DNA of 64,000 nt from Limnohabitans sp. (GCF_023910625.1 NZ_JAAVVW010000003.1:1488001-1552000); one strand, 5' to 3'. Counted from the first letter of the stretch, positions 41,490 through 50,456 are shown. Notes: generated from the sequence alone by a model not told the origin. Numbers and translations: made by a program.

Positions 41490-42764
41490 TCAGGCCAGTG
41501 TGTCGGCCCAAATGTTTTGCGCCCAGGACAAGGCATAAACACCTTCCAGCTCATTGGCAACACTCGAAACGCCACCAGAGCCGGGCACAGTCACCATGGT
41601 CTTTCTCTCAGCATCGTAGCGGTGCACGCTGGCCACATGGACCACGTCCCTGGAGCTGACAAAGCTGTAGCAGGTGTTGTTGTAAACCGGCATGTTATTG
41701 ACCTGCTTGTCCATCAACAAAGCAATGACCGCAGCGGCACAGGTCTTGCCATGCTGGTTGGCCATGTGCCCCGACTTGGGCATACCCGGAGCAATCTGGA
41801 TCGAATCGCCCAACACGTGCACATTCCTGGCCGCCTTGGATTCAAAGGTCAAAAAGTCCACTTCGCACCAACGCTTGTTGGCTGTGGCCAAACCGGCATT
41901 CACGGCCACGTCACCCGCACGCATGCTTGGGATCACATTCAGTACGCTGGCCTTGATGTCTTCGTTGAATTCGAATTTCAAGGTCTTGTTGGCCGCATCC
42001 ACATCGGTCACATTGTGTTTGCTGCGGTACTCGATGATGCCCTTATAGCGGTCGGTCCAAGCCTTCTTGAATAGTGCTGGTTTGGAGGTGACATCGTCGT
42101 TGGCATCTAGGATCAACACTTTGCTCTTCGGTTTGGCCCTGGTGAAGTAGTCGGCCACCTGGCAGGCCCGTTCGTAGGGACCAGGAGGGCATCGGTAAGG
42201 TACCAAGGGAATCGACATGGCAAAAACGCCACCGTCAGGCATGGCTTCGAGTTGCTTGCGCAGGGTCAGGGTTTGCTCGCCAGCCTTCCAGGCGTGCATC
42301 ACCTGCTCTTTGGCCCCAGTACGGTTCATGCCGGGCAAAGTTTCCCACATGAAGTCTACGCCAGGCGAGACGATCAGGCGGTCATAAGTCAACTCTGTAC
42401 CACCCGCCAACTTGACCGTGCGCTTCTCAGCGTCGATGGTGTTGACGCGGTCCTTGATGACCTTGACGCCATGCCGCTTGGTCAGGTTGTCATAAGGGGT
42501 GGTGATGTCCGCCATTGTCTTGCTGCCGCCGATCACCAGGTTGGAGATGGGGCAGGAGATGAAGGCATTGTTGGGCTCCACCAGGGTGACCTGGATCTTG
42601 TAGTCAGACCACATGCGCAGGTATTTCGCGGCTGTGGCACCGGAATAACCCCCACCAATGACCACCACTTTGGGGCCGCTGCCACCCCCGAAGGTGGCGC
42701 ACCCCGAAACCATTCCCAGGGCACCCAAAGCGGAGCCGGTTTGTAAAAAATGACGACGTTGCAT
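41490..42764 (-). CDS. fccB: Flavocytochrome c sulfide dehydrogenase, flavoprotein subunit
   Basis: 424 residues. The leader QRRHFLQTGSALGALGMVSGC has Tat-like and lipobox features. The FAD domain starts VVVIGGGYSGATAAKYLR. NNAFISCPISNL holds a Cys near the flavin, and further cysteines (PYRCPPGPYERAC, HGKTCAAA) can form the redox disulfide. The C-terminal FCSD-type domain ends ALSWAQNIWADTLA. It oxidises sulfide to polysulfide or sulfur in the periplasm and passes electrons to the cytochrome encoded 11 bases upstream. It is also called SoxF when placed in sox clusters. Confidence 0.93.
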   Translation of the reverse strand: MQRRHFLQTGSALGALGMVSGCATFGGGSGPKVVVIGGGYSGATAAKYLRMWSDYKIQVTLVEPNNAFISCPISNLVIGGSKTMADITTPYDNLTKRHGVKVIKDRVNTIDAEKRTVKLAGGTELTYDRLIVSPGVDFMWETLPGMNRTGAKEQVMHAWKAGEQTLTLRKQLEAMPDGGVFAMSIPLVPYRCPPGPYERACQVADYFTRAKPKSKVLILDANDDVTSKPALFKKAWTDRYKGIIEYRSKHNVTDVDAANKTLKFEFNEDIKASVLNVIPSMRAGDVAVNAGLATANKRWCEVDFLTFESKAARNVHVLGDSIQIAPGMPKSGHMANQHGKTCAAAVIALLMDKQVNNMPVYNNTCYSFVSSRDVVHVASVHRYDAERKTMVTVPGSGGVSSVANELEGVYALSWAQNIWADTLA

Positions 42765-42775
42765 GTCAGTGTTCC

Positions 42776-43084
42776 TTATCGTTTTTGGGCGGCGAAGTAG
42801 CCTGCGATGGCCACAATCTGCTCATCGGTGTAACCCTTGGCGAGCTGGTGCATGATGGTGGCGGCGGGAACGCGATCTGCCTTGTAGTCCAGCATTTTCC
42901 TGACCACGTCATCCTTGTTTGATCCTGCCAGGGAGACCATGCCCGGCTGGGCGCGACCATCGGTGCCATGGCAGGCGGCACAAGAAGCGGCCAGACTGCG
43001 GGCCTGGAGCGGATCAATCTGGGCCTGGACCAGACCCGATAAAACGAGCCAGGATGCCGCTGTCAAAAAGTGTTTCATCTTCAT
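42776..43084 (-). CDS. Cytochrome subunit partner of FccB (monoheme)
   Basis: 102 residues from the ATG at 43084, with GAGGA six bases upstream. Signal peptide (FLTAASWLVLSGLVQAQ), heme motif AASCAACHGTDGRAQPG and an axial Met candidate in TIMHQLAKGYTDEQI. It is the size of the small monoheme cytochromes (FccA or SoxE) that pair with the FCSD flavoprotein. Spacing to fccB is 11 bases, so a complex is likely. Confidence 0.9.
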   Translation of the reverse strand: MKMKHFLTAASWLVLSGLVQAQIDPLQARSLAASCAACHGTDGRAQPGMVSLAGSNKDDVVRKMLDYKADRVPAATIMHQLAKGYTDEQIVAIAGYFAAQKR

Positions 43085-43128
43085 GGGGTTTCCTCGAAAA
43101 AATGGTTTGCCAGCATCAGCACGCCAGC

Positions 43129-43248
43129 TCAGGAACGCAAATACAAAAAACCTTTCTTGGCCTGCAAGTTGGCCACCTCGGTTGAACCAGCGGTCACCAC
43201 TTTGACTTCCATCGGCAAGCCAAGCAGAAACAGCAAGTAGTTCTTCAT
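43129..43248 (-). CDS. 39-residue small ORF with strong RBS in the fcc operon
   Basis: Begins MKNYLLFLLGLPMEV and ends QAKKGFLYLRS. GAGGAG lies 6 bases before the ATG, the best ribosome binding site in this operon. It fits between the ArsR gene (stop at 43334) and the cytochrome (start at 43084) on the same strand. The first 12 residues are hydrophobic, followed by a polar Val/Thr/Ala-rich part. I do not recognise it. It could be a small protein, a leader peptide or a fossil. Confidence 0.55.
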   Translation of the reverse strand: MKNYLLFLLGLPMEVKVVTAGSTEVANLQAKKGFLYLRS

Positions 43249-43333
43249 TCTTTACTCCTCACTCAGGAATAGTATTCGCAACGGGGGAAGAAGCGTACCC
43301 GTGAAAACCCGGCTTGCAACTGTCGCGGGTCAT

Positions 43334-43663
43334 TCAAATGGACTCGCTCGCGATCTGGACGCAAACAGCACGGCACAGGGTCACTACCCGCTCATTGATG
43401 ATGCGGTAATAAATTTGTACGCCATCCCGGCGCTTGGCAACCACGCCCGCTTGGTAAAGGGTATTGAGGTGCTGGGACATATTGGGTTGGGTCGTATCGA
43501 TCTCGGTAAGCAATTCACCCACGTTTTTTTCGGTATTGCACAAGGCACTGATGATGCGTAAGCGCATCGGCGCAGACATGACCCGGAAAACTTCGGCGGC
43601 TTTTTCAAAAACCTCTTCGGATTCGGTCAGGGCTCCGTGATTCTTGTGAACTGTTTTGGCCAT
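43334..43663 (-). CDS. ArsR family sulfur-responsive repressor (SoxR/SqrR/BigR-like)
   Basis: 109 residues. Winged helix with VMSAPMRLRIISALCNTEKNV and DTTQPNMSQHLNTLYQAGVV. Cys42 in the second helix and Cys97 or Cys101 in the last helix occupy the places of the two cysteines that form a tetrasulfide bridge in SqrR and BigR, so it should sense persulfide. It heads the operon ArsR - small ORF - cytochrome - fccB and has a 14-bp palindrome upstream. It is the best candidate for binding the dyad before soxC. Confidence 0.88.
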   Translation of the reverse strand: MAKTVHKNHGALTESEEVFEKAAEVFRVMSAPMRLRIISALCNTEKNVGELLTEIDTTQPNMSQHLNTLYQAGVVAKRRDGVQIYYRIINERVVTLCRAVCVQIASESI

Positions 43664-43694
43664 GGTTTATATCTTCAAATGACTCAAATTTATG

Positions 43695-43708
43695 AATGTC
43701 GCGACATT
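43695..43708. promoter_or_regulatory. AATGTCGCGACATT palindrome upstream of the ArsR gene
   Basis: Perfect 14-bp palindrome 32 bases before the ArsR start codon, in the gap after the metallohydrolase gene. Its location fits an autoregulatory operator. Its sequence differs from the ATTC-N8-GAAT dyad before soxC, so the two may serve different regulators. Confidence 0.55.
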
Positions 43709-43818
43709 GTGCCGATTTTGACGCAAAGTCCAACCATTGATTTGTTCTTTGCTTATCCAGCAAAAAAGATAAGCAACCCTTTTAAGGTTCATCCGGTAGG
43801 CGAGGGGCCGATTTCGGC

Positions 43819-44697
43819 TCAGAACACATTGATCGGGATTTTGAGGTAAACCGTGGCGTTGTCCTCGGGCTCAGGCATATGACCAGCCCGCATATTCACC
43901 TGCACCGAAGGCAACATCAATAAGGGCATGGACAAAGTGGCATCGCGCGCTTGACGCATCTGGACAAACGCCTCTTCTTGCACACCTTGGTGCACATGCA
44001 CATTGCCTTTTTTCTGTTCGGCCACGGTGGTCACGCACTGAGGCTCCCGCCCGTTAGACGGGTAGTCGTGGCAAAGGTACAACTCGGTGTTGTCCGGCAG
44101 ACTCAGCACCTTCTGGATGGACTGGAACAACGAGCTGGCACAGCCGCCAGGAAAGTCGCAACGGGCCGTGCCGTAGTCAGGCATAAACAGAGTGTCCCCC
44201 ACAAAAGCAACTTGGCGGGCAGCTTGCATGCTGGCATCAGTGACCACATAACTCATACAGGCGGGGGTATGGCCCGGCGTATGCATGGCATGCAAATGCA
44301 AACTGCCGATTTGCAAGAAATCGCCATCGGCCAGCAGGCGGTCAAACTGGCTGCCGTCGCGGGCAAATTCGGTGCCCGCGTTGAACAGTTTGCCAAACAC
44401 GTTTTGCACCGTGGTGATGTGCGCGCCAATGGCCAACTGCCCACCCAATTGCTGTTGCAAATAAGGCGCTGCCGACAGATGGTCGGCGTGCACATGGGTC
44501 TCCAGCAGCCACTGCACGTTCAGCTCAAGATCTTTGACGCGGGCTACCAGGCGGTCAGCGCCGGCCGTGCTGGTACGGCCCGACTTGGGGTCATAGTCCA
44601 GCACCGTATCTATCAGGGCGCATTGCCTGGCTGGCAAGTCCACCAGGATATGGCTGAAGGTAGATGTGGCGGGGTCGAAAAACGATTCGATATGCAT
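43819..44697 (-). CDS. Persulfide dioxygenase-like MBL-fold protein (Blh type)
   Basis: 292 residues from the ATG at 44697. Metallo-beta-lactamase fold with H68-V-H70-A-D72-H73, then HAMHTPGHTPACMSYVV and VAFVGDTLFMPDYGTARCDF. This is the ETHE1/Blh pattern of non-heme iron persulfide dioxygenases, which turn glutathione persulfide into sulfite. It has no signal peptide. The neighbouring ArsR and FCSD genes make a set like the bigR operon of plant-associated bacteria, where Blh detoxifies sulfide. The iron site was not proved by sequence. Confidence 0.87.
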   Translation of the reverse strand: MHIESFFDPATSTFSHILVDLPARQCALIDTVLDYDPKSGRTSTAGADRLVARVKDLELNVQWLLETHVHADHLSAAPYLQQQLGGQLAIGAHITTVQNVFGKLFNAGTEFARDGSQFDRLLADGDFLQIGSLHLHAMHTPGHTPACMSYVVTDASMQAARQVAFVGDTLFMPDYGTARCDFPGGCASSLFQSIQKVLSLPDNTELYLCHDYPSNGREPQCVTTVAEQKKGNVHVHQGVQEEAFVQMRQARDATLSMPLLMLPSVQVNMRAGHMPEPEDNATVYLKIPINVF

Positions 44698-45011
44698 GAT
44701 GCTCAAGACGGTTGAAATCCTGTCGACTGGGTTTTGGCCCCGCAGAGGGATCAAATGTGGGCAATGGACTTTATAGCCGCTGACCAACCTCCAGGGTGTT
44801 TTATATCAAGACAATGATTACCAAATGTTGAAAGGCTGGGACCGTCCAAATCAGTCATCAGGAAACGCCGGTGCAATGATCAGTTCACGCAAGGCGCGCC
44901 TTCGGCACAGCTTCCGTGGAAAAATCGCGTGGTGTGCACCCCAACAAAAATGTCCTCCACGGATGCCGACTCTTTTTGCGCCAACACCTTCTTTGTATTA
45001 AAGGACAAGCA
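44698..45011. other. 314-base intergenic region between Blh and HIT genes
   Basis: Divergent promoters are expected here. It contains the 12-base palindrome AAGGCGCGCCTT (44891-44902) and a weak inverted pair CCGTGGA / TCCACGG around 44913-44960. The left part (44780-44820) is AT-rich and may hold the Blh promoter. No gene is supported; the frames here are short. Confidence 0.45.
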
Positions 45012-45473
45012 ATGCCGATCTTTGTTGACTCCTCCCCACCAGACAGCTGCATTTTTTGCAAACTGGTAGCGGGTGATATCCCTGCCGCCATCGTCCACGA
45101 AGACGAGGAAACCCTGGCCTTCATGGACCTGGGCCAGGTCAACCCCGGCCATGTGCTAGTGGCCAGCAAACGCCACGCAGCCACCTTGCTCGATCTGAGC
45201 GCTGACGAAGCCGCAGCCATGATGCGCGCTGTCCACCGTGTGGCCAAAGCAGTGATGGCCACCTTTGCACCACCGGGCCTGACCGTGCTGCAAGCCAACG
45301 GTAAAGAGGGCGATCAAACCGTGTTCCACTTTCACATGCATGTGGTGCCTCGGCATGCCAATGATGGCATCGCCCTGTCCTGGCCCCGCAAAGACCCGCC
45401 CCGCGAAGTGCTAAAAGCCCACGCCCATCGCTTGCGCCAGGCCATGGTCAGCCCGACTCAGCCTGCACGCTGA
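45012..45473 (+). CDS. HIT family nucleotide hydrolase/transferase
   Basis: 153 residues from the ATG at 45012 (AAGGA upstream). Histidine-triad motif HFHMHVVPR at about residue 105, plus the N-terminal zinc-type CIFCKLVAGDIPAAIVHEDE. It resembles HinT-like and AP4A-hydrolase-like enzymes acting on nucleoside phosphoramidates or dinucleotides in the cytoplasm. It converges with the ABC permease gene, overlapping at their 3' ends by 16 bases. No specific substrate can be assigned. Confidence 0.9.
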   Translation: MPIFVDSSPPDSCIFCKLVAGDIPAAIVHEDEETLAFMDLGQVNPGHVLVASKRHAATLLDLSADEAAAMMRAVHRVAKAVMATFAPPGLTVLQANGKEGDQTVFHFHMHVVPRHANDGIALSWPRKDPPREVLKAHAHRLRQAMVSPTQPAR

Positions 45474-47092
45474 CGCAAGGTTCGGCTGAGCAAGATCACT
45501 GGAATCAGGCCCACCAGCACCAGCGCCAGCGAGGGCAATGCCGCCTCGCCCAGACGCTCGTCGCGCGCCAACTGGTAAGCCACTACCGCCAGCGTGTCGC
45601 TGTTGAAAGGGCGCAACACCATGGTGGCGGGCAGCTCCTTCATCACGTCGACAAACACCAGCAAGGCCGCCGCGATGGTGGTGCGCTGCAGCAGCGGGGC
45701 GTGCACCCGACTCATCAAGCCCCAGCCGGTCACGCCCAGCATGCGGGCCGAATCGTCTAGGCTGTCCGGGATGCGCGCATAACCGCTTTGCACCGATTGC
45801 AACGCCACTGCACAAAAGCGCACCAGATACGCCCACACCAGACCCAGCGAAGTAGCCGTCATCCAGGCACCGACTGAGGACGCGGGCCAAATTTGCTGAA
45901 TCCAGCCCACCGGCAGCAGCAAGCCCACCACCACCACCGCGCCTGGAATGGCATAACCCAGGCCCACCAGCCCAATGGCCCAGCGGCTGATCGCATCACC
46001 GCGCGTGCGCACGCTGAAAGACAGTGCCAGCGCTACGCCCACGGCCAGCACAGCGGTCAAGATACCCAGACGCAAACTGGTCCAGGCCCACTGGCCAAAA
46101 CGCTCCCAGGGTATGTCGGTGGTGTCGTTCACCAAAGCGCGCAGCATGATGAGCGCCGGCAGCACAAAACCCAGCAGCACCGGCAAGCTGCAAAGCCCCC
46201 AAGCGAGCACGCAGCGTGCGCCCAGCAACCGGACAGGCTGGGCCTCGTCTGAGCACTGACGGGATGCGCGAGCCTGGTTGAAACGCATGCGCTTTTGGGC
46301 GCGCTGCTCCAGCTGCAAAAGCACAAACACCACCAAAAGCAAAACCGTGGCCAATTGCGCCGCCGCCATGCGGTTGTCCATCGACAACCAGGCTTTGTAA
46401 ATGCCCGCTGTGAAGGTCTGGATACCGAAATAGCTGGAGACGCCAAAATCAGCGAGGGTTTCCATGAGTGCCAGCACCACGCCGGCTGCCACGGCCGGAC
46501 GCGCTAGCGGCAAAGCGATTTCGCGGATGCGACGGGACAGGGGCGCACCCAGCAGGCGCGCCGCCTCCATCAGACCCGAAGCGCGCTCGACCAAGGCAGT
46601 GCGAGCCAGCAAATACACATACGGGTAAAGCGAGAGAGTGAACACCAGCGCCGCACCCCAGACGCTGCGCACATCGGGCCACAAGCGTCCCTGGAAGCCC
46701 AACGTTTCGCGCAAAGCCAATTGCAGCGGCCCACTGAACTGCAAAAAATCGGTGTAGGCATAGGCCACCACATAAGTGGGCATGGCCAGGGGCAAGAGCA
46801 ACAGCCACTCAAAAACGCGGCGTCCCGGAAAATCAAACAAGGTAACCAATGCCGCCGTGGTCACACCCGTCAAGGTCACCCCCACCGCCACCATCAGGCA
46901 CAAACCCAGCGTGGTCAGTGCGTAATCGGGCAGCACGGTGCGGACCATCGACAGCAAAATGTCGGCACTGTCATTGCCCCATTGCAGCCACGAGCCCAAA
47001 ACGGCCAGCACGGGCAAAGTCAAAGCCAGGGCCAACACGACAAACAACAAAGAGGAAAGACCCGATAAATGACGGGCCAGAGTGTTCAGCAT
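45458..47092 (-). CDS. Iron(III)-type ABC transporter permease, two-domain
   Basis: 544 residues from the ATG at 47092. About 12 membrane helices in two homologous halves, each with an EAA loop (EAARLLGAPLSRRIREIALP and DSARMLGVTGWGLMSRVHAP). This is the fused FbpB/AfuB/SfuB form for ferric ion import (TC 3.A.1.10). It is divergent from its ATPase (47194) across about 100 bases. No periplasmic binding protein is nearby, so the substrate, iron or another, is inferred from family only. Confidence 0.88.
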   Translation of the reverse strand: MLNTLARHLSGLSSLLFVVLALALTLPVLAVLGSWLQWGNDSADILLSMVRTVLPDYALTTLGLCLMVAVGVTLTGVTTAALVTLFDFPGRRVFEWLLLLPLAMPTYVVAYAYTDFLQFSGPLQLALRETLGFQGRLWPDVRSVWGAALVFTLSLYPYVYLLARTALVERASGLMEAARLLGAPLSRRIREIALPLARPAVAAGVVLALMETLADFGVSSYFGIQTFTAGIYKAWLSMDNRMAAAQLATVLLLVVFVLLQLEQRAQKRMRFNQARASRQCSDEAQPVRLLGARCVLAWGLCSLPVLLGFVLPALIMLRALVNDTTDIPWERFGQWAWTSLRLGILTAVLAVGVALALSFSVRTRGDAISRWAIGLVGLGYAIPGAVVVVGLLLPVGWIQQIWPASSVGAWMTATSLGLVWAYLVRFCAVALQSVQSGYARIPDSLDDSARMLGVTGWGLMSRVHAPLLQRTTIAAALLVFVDVMKELPATMVLRPFNSDTLAVVAYQLARDERLGEAALPSLALVLVGLIPVILLSRTLRQRAG

Positions 47093-47193
47093 ATCGTGGC
47101 TATTGTAGATAGCCCCCATCAGAAACCACTTGAGCTGCCAACTTGATGGCAAGGCCAGTCTCGGGCTTACTCAACCTGCCTACAATCCTTGTC

Positions 47194-48354
47194 ATGTTTC
47201 TAGAACTGCGCCAACTCGACGTCCAATATCCCGGCAGCACCTCGCCCGCCGTGCGCGGGGTAAACCTCGGCTTGCGTTCGGGCGATATCGGTGTACTGAT
47301 CGGGCCTTCTGGTTGCGGCAAAACCACCTTGCTGCGTGCGGTGGCAGGGCTGGAGCCCATCTCGGGGGGGCAGATTTTGCTGTCCAACCGGGTGGTTAGT
47401 GAAAAGGGCCACACCGAGCCAGCTGAGCGTCGCCGCATCGGCATGGTGTTTCAGGACTATGCGCTGTTTCCGCACATGGACGTAGGCCGTAACGTCGGCT
47501 TTGGCCTGGAACACCTGCCCAAAGCCGAGCGCCAAAAACGGGTGGCCGAGGTGCTGGAACTCGTGGGACTGACCGGCTCTGACAAGCGCTTTGCGCACGA
47601 GTTGTCGGGGGGCCAACAGCAACGCGTGGCTTTGGCCCGCGCCCTGGCTCCCAAGCCCGACCTGCTGCTGCTGGACGAGCCGTTTTCCAACCTGGACATC
47701 GACCTGCGCGAACGTCTGGCGCAAGAAGTACGCAACATCCTCAAAGCCGCCCGGGCCACCGCCCTGCTGGTCACGCACGACCAGCTCGAAGCGTTCGCGA
47801 TCGGCGACGTGATTGGTGTGATGAACGAAGGCCAGCTGCACCAGTGGGACGACGCCTACAGCCTTTATCACCGTCCGGCCACCCGCTTTGTGGCCGACTT
47901 CATCGGTCATGGCGTGTTCACCCCTGCCACGCTGCGCGAGGTCGATGGCCATGTGCTGGTCAGCACAGCAGTGGGCGAACTGCGGGATGTGGGCGGATGC
48001 CCACTGCCCAACGTCTTTGAAGGTGGCTACTGCGATGTGCTGTTGCGCGCCGATGACATCGTGCACGACGACGACGCTCCGGTGAAGGCTGAAATCATCC
48101 GTAAAGCCTTTCGGGGCTCGGAATTTTTGTACACCTTGCGACTGGCCAGCGGCGATTTGCTGATGGCGCATGTGCCCAGCCACCACGACCACAAGATCGG
48201 CGAATGGATCGGCATCCGCGCCGAGGTGGACCATGTGGTGACTTTCAACCGCGCCTGCCCCGTGACCGATCGCGACCTGTGCCAGATGCCTTGCGCCAAA
48301 GCCGAGGCCTGCGAGCACACAGACCCCAAATACCAACCCGTCAAGCTTGTCTGA
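47194..48354 (+). CDS. ABC transporter ATP-binding protein, Fe(III)/spermidine type
   Basis: 386 residues from the ATG at 47194. Walker A GPSGCGKTTLLRAVAG, Q-loop FQDYALFPHM, signature LSGGQQQRVALARAL, Walker B LLLLDEPFSNLD, and H-loop VTHDQ. A C-terminal TOBE-like domain follows (residues about 245-386) and ends in a Cys-rich tail (VTDRDLCQMPCAKAEACEHT) that is unusual and could bind metal. It is the partner of the permease at 45458. The 3' end overlaps the plsC-like gene by 14 bases. Confidence 0.92.
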   Translation: MFLELRQLDVQYPGSTSPAVRGVNLGLRSGDIGVLIGPSGCGKTTLLRAVAGLEPISGGQILLSNRVVSEKGHTEPAERRRIGMVFQDYALFPHMDVGRNVGFGLEHLPKAERQKRVAEVLELVGLTGSDKRFAHELSGGQQQRVALARALAPKPDLLLLDEPFSNLDIDLRERLAQEVRNILKAARATALLVTHDQLEAFAIGDVIGVMNEGQLHQWDDAYSLYHRPATRFVADFIGHGVFTPATLREVDGHVLVSTAVGELRDVGGCPLPNVFEGGYCDVLLRADDIVHDDDAPVKAEIIRKAFRGSEFLYTLRLASGDLLMAHVPSHHDHKIGEWIGIRAEVDHVVTFNRACPVTDRDLCQMPCAKAEACEHTDPKYQPVKLV

Positions 48355-49123
48355 GCGAGCGTGAGTTTTTGGCCTGTGCGGGGACATCGGCGTCCCGCAG
48401 GTCAATGATGTCTTGCCTCAAGTCTTGCGCCCATGCGCGGCGGTCTCGCCCCATGGCATCCTGGGGTTGGCCAAAATGCAATACGGCCTCAATACGTCGG
48501 GCTTTCAGTGTGCGCCACATGGAGCCGATCAGGGTGTCATCACCGATGTAACAAGGCGCAAAGCTGGGCAAGCCACTGGGTACATCCATGAATTTCAGCG
48601 ACAGGGGCTGAATCGGCGCTTGGACATCAATCGCTGCCTGGATCAGGTTGGCATGAAAGGGCAGCAGGTCTCGACCATCACTGGTGGTGCCCTCTGGAAA
48701 CACAGCCACCACGTCACCGTCTCTCATGGCATTGGCCATGTCGCGCACCATGCGCAGCGCATCCTTTCGGCTGGTGCGCTCGATGTAGAGCGTGCCAGCA
48801 CCCGTAGCCAGCATACCTACCAAGGGCCACTCGCGGATGTCGGATTTCGAGACAAATCGGCAATGCCGTGCCGCATGAATAACCAAGATATCAAGCCATG
48901 AAATGTGGTTGCTCACCAGCATCGCCGGCCCCACGATCAGGGGCTGACCCAACACCCGGACATGGATTCCCCAAATCGCCAGCAACTTCAGCGCCCAGGC
49001 TTGAACCCGCATTTCACGCTGCTCAGGGGTCAACTGGGGAAAGCGCAGGTAGATGGTCCACATGCCCACAAGGCCATGCCACAAGCCCCTGAGCAATCTC
49101 CAAACCGCAGTCAATGAGCGCAT
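48341..49123 (-). CDS. Lysophospholipid acyltransferase (PlsC family)
   Basis: 260 residues from the ATG at 49123; a TTG four codons earlier is possible. An N-terminal membrane segment is followed by motif I NHISWLDIL (His, Asp), motif II about RFVSKSDIREWPLVG, and motif III VAVFPEGTTSDGRDLL. The enzyme acylates lysophosphatidic acid or a related lyso-lipid at the inner membrane. It overlaps the ABC ATPase gene by 14 bases in the convergent direction. It follows pyrC' on the same strand. Confidence 0.88.
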   Translation of the reverse strand: MRSLTAVWRLLRGLWHGLVGMWTIYLRFPQLTPEQREMRVQAWALKLLAIWGIHVRVLGQPLIVGPAMLVSNHISWLDILVIHAARHCRFVSKSDIREWPLVGMLATGAGTLYIERTSRKDALRMVRDMANAMRDGDVVAVFPEGTTSDGRDLLPFHANLIQAAIDVQAPIQPLSLKFMDVPSGLPSFAPCYIGDDTLIGSMWRTLKARRIEAVLHFGQPQDAMGRDRRAWAQDLRQDIIDLRDADVPAQAKNSRSLRQA

Positions 49124-49150
49124 AACGATCAGCAAGACACAAACATGGGC

Positions 49151-50446
49151 TCAGTGGGCTGCGAATGCCACTTGCCCCCCCACCACGGTCGCCAACACGC
49201 GGCCGGGCAACTCGTAACCGGAAAACGGCGTGCTTTTGCCCTGAGTGCGCAGCGAAGCCTCGCTCACCAACCAGTGGCCTTCGGTGGACAGCACGCACAC
49301 ATCGGCCACGCCCCCCACGGCCAGATGACCCACTGAGTCTTGCAGGTTACCCAAGGTGGTGCCGAGCACGCCGGCCGGATCGGCGGTGAGGCGCGAGAGC
49401 ACTTGCGGCACAGGCAAAGCGGCCTCCTGACCCCACTTGAGCGCCAGGCTCCACAGCAGCTCCATGCCGGTGGCACCAGGTTCGGCTTCGGCAAATGGCA
49501 AAGCCTTGGCGTCGGCGTCCACCGGGGTGTGGTCCGACACCAGCGCGTCGATCGTGCCATCGGCCAGTCCTGCACGCAAGGCGTCGCGGTCGCGCTGCTG
49601 GCGCAGCACCGGCGTGAGGCGGGAACGGCTGTCAAAGTAGCCCATGTCGGCGTCGGTCAGGTGCAGCGAGTTGATGCTCACATCGGCCGTGACGGGCAGG
49701 CCCTCGGCCTTCGCCTTGCGGATCAGCTCCACGCCCTGGGCGCTGCTGATCCGGCACAGGTGCACGCGGGCACGGGTGCTGCGCACCAGCTCAAAAATCG
49801 TGTGCAGGGCAATCGTCTCGGCCGCCACCGAGACGCCCGACAAGCCCATGCGCGTGGCCAGCGGGCCACTGGCGGCCACGCCTTTGCCCAGGTGCAGCTC
49901 CTGCGGGCGCAGCCAGACGGTGTAGCCAAAGGTGCTGGCGTATTGCAGCGCGCGTTGCAGCACCTGGGTGCTGGCAATCGGCACCTCGGCCTGAGAAAAC
50001 CCCACGCAACCAGCGGCAGTCAGCTGGCCCATTTCGGTCAGCACATCGCCCTTGAGGCCCACCGTGAGCGCACCCAGCGGCAGCACACGCGCTTGGTGCA
50101 ATTTTTCGGCGCGGTAGCGCAGCATCTCGACCAGACCCGGCTCGTCGAGCACCGGGTCTGTGTCGGGCGGGCAGACCAGGCAGGTCACGCCACCGGCCAC
50201 AGCGGCGGCCATTTCGCTCTCCAGCATGCCCGCGTGCTCCTGGCCAGGTTCGCGCAGGCGTGCTGCCAAATCCACCAGACCCGGTGCCACGATGCAACCA
50301 TGGGCATCGATCACGCGGTTGGGCTTGAAGTCGGCGGGCAACTGGCCCACGGCCACGATGCGTCCGGCGGCGATGGTCACATCGGCGGTTTGGTCAAAGC
50401 CGCTGGCGGGGTCGATCACGCGGCCGTTTTGAATCAAGAGCTTCAT
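49151..50446 (-). CDS. Dihydroorotase-like protein PyrC' (metal His lost)
   Basis: 431 residues, normal class I DHOase length. The first metal motif, D-x-H-x-H-x-R in true dihydroorotases, reads D59-L-A-A-R63-L-R here, so both His are absent (Ala61, Arg63). The later motif SDHTPVDADAK is kept. That is the pattern of the inactive PyrC' of Pseudomonas-type complexes, which keeps aspartate transcarbamoylase in assembled form. It lies 10 bases behind pyrB, as expected. A true PyrC must be encoded elsewhere. Calling it plain pyrC would mislead. Confidence 0.85.
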   Translation of the reverse strand: MKLLIQNGRVIDPASGFDQTADVTIAAGRIVAVGQLPADFKPNRVIDAHGCIVAPGLVDLAARLREPGQEHAGMLESEMAAAVAGGVTCLVCPPDTDPVLDEPGLVEMLRYRAEKLHQARVLPLGALTVGLKGDVLTEMGQLTAAGCVGFSQAEVPIASTQVLQRALQYASTFGYTVWLRPQELHLGKGVAASGPLATRMGLSGVSVAAETIALHTIFELVRSTRARVHLCRISSAQGVELIRKAKAEGLPVTADVSINSLHLTDADMGYFDSRSRLTPVLRQQRDRDALRAGLADGTIDALVSDHTPVDADAKALPFAEAEPGATGMELLWSLALKWGQEAALPVPQVLSRLTADPAGVLGTTLGNLQDSVGHLAVGGVADVCVLSTEGHWLVSEASLRTQGKSTPFSGYELPGRVLATVVGGQVAFAAH

Positions 50447-50456
50447 GGTTTTTTCC

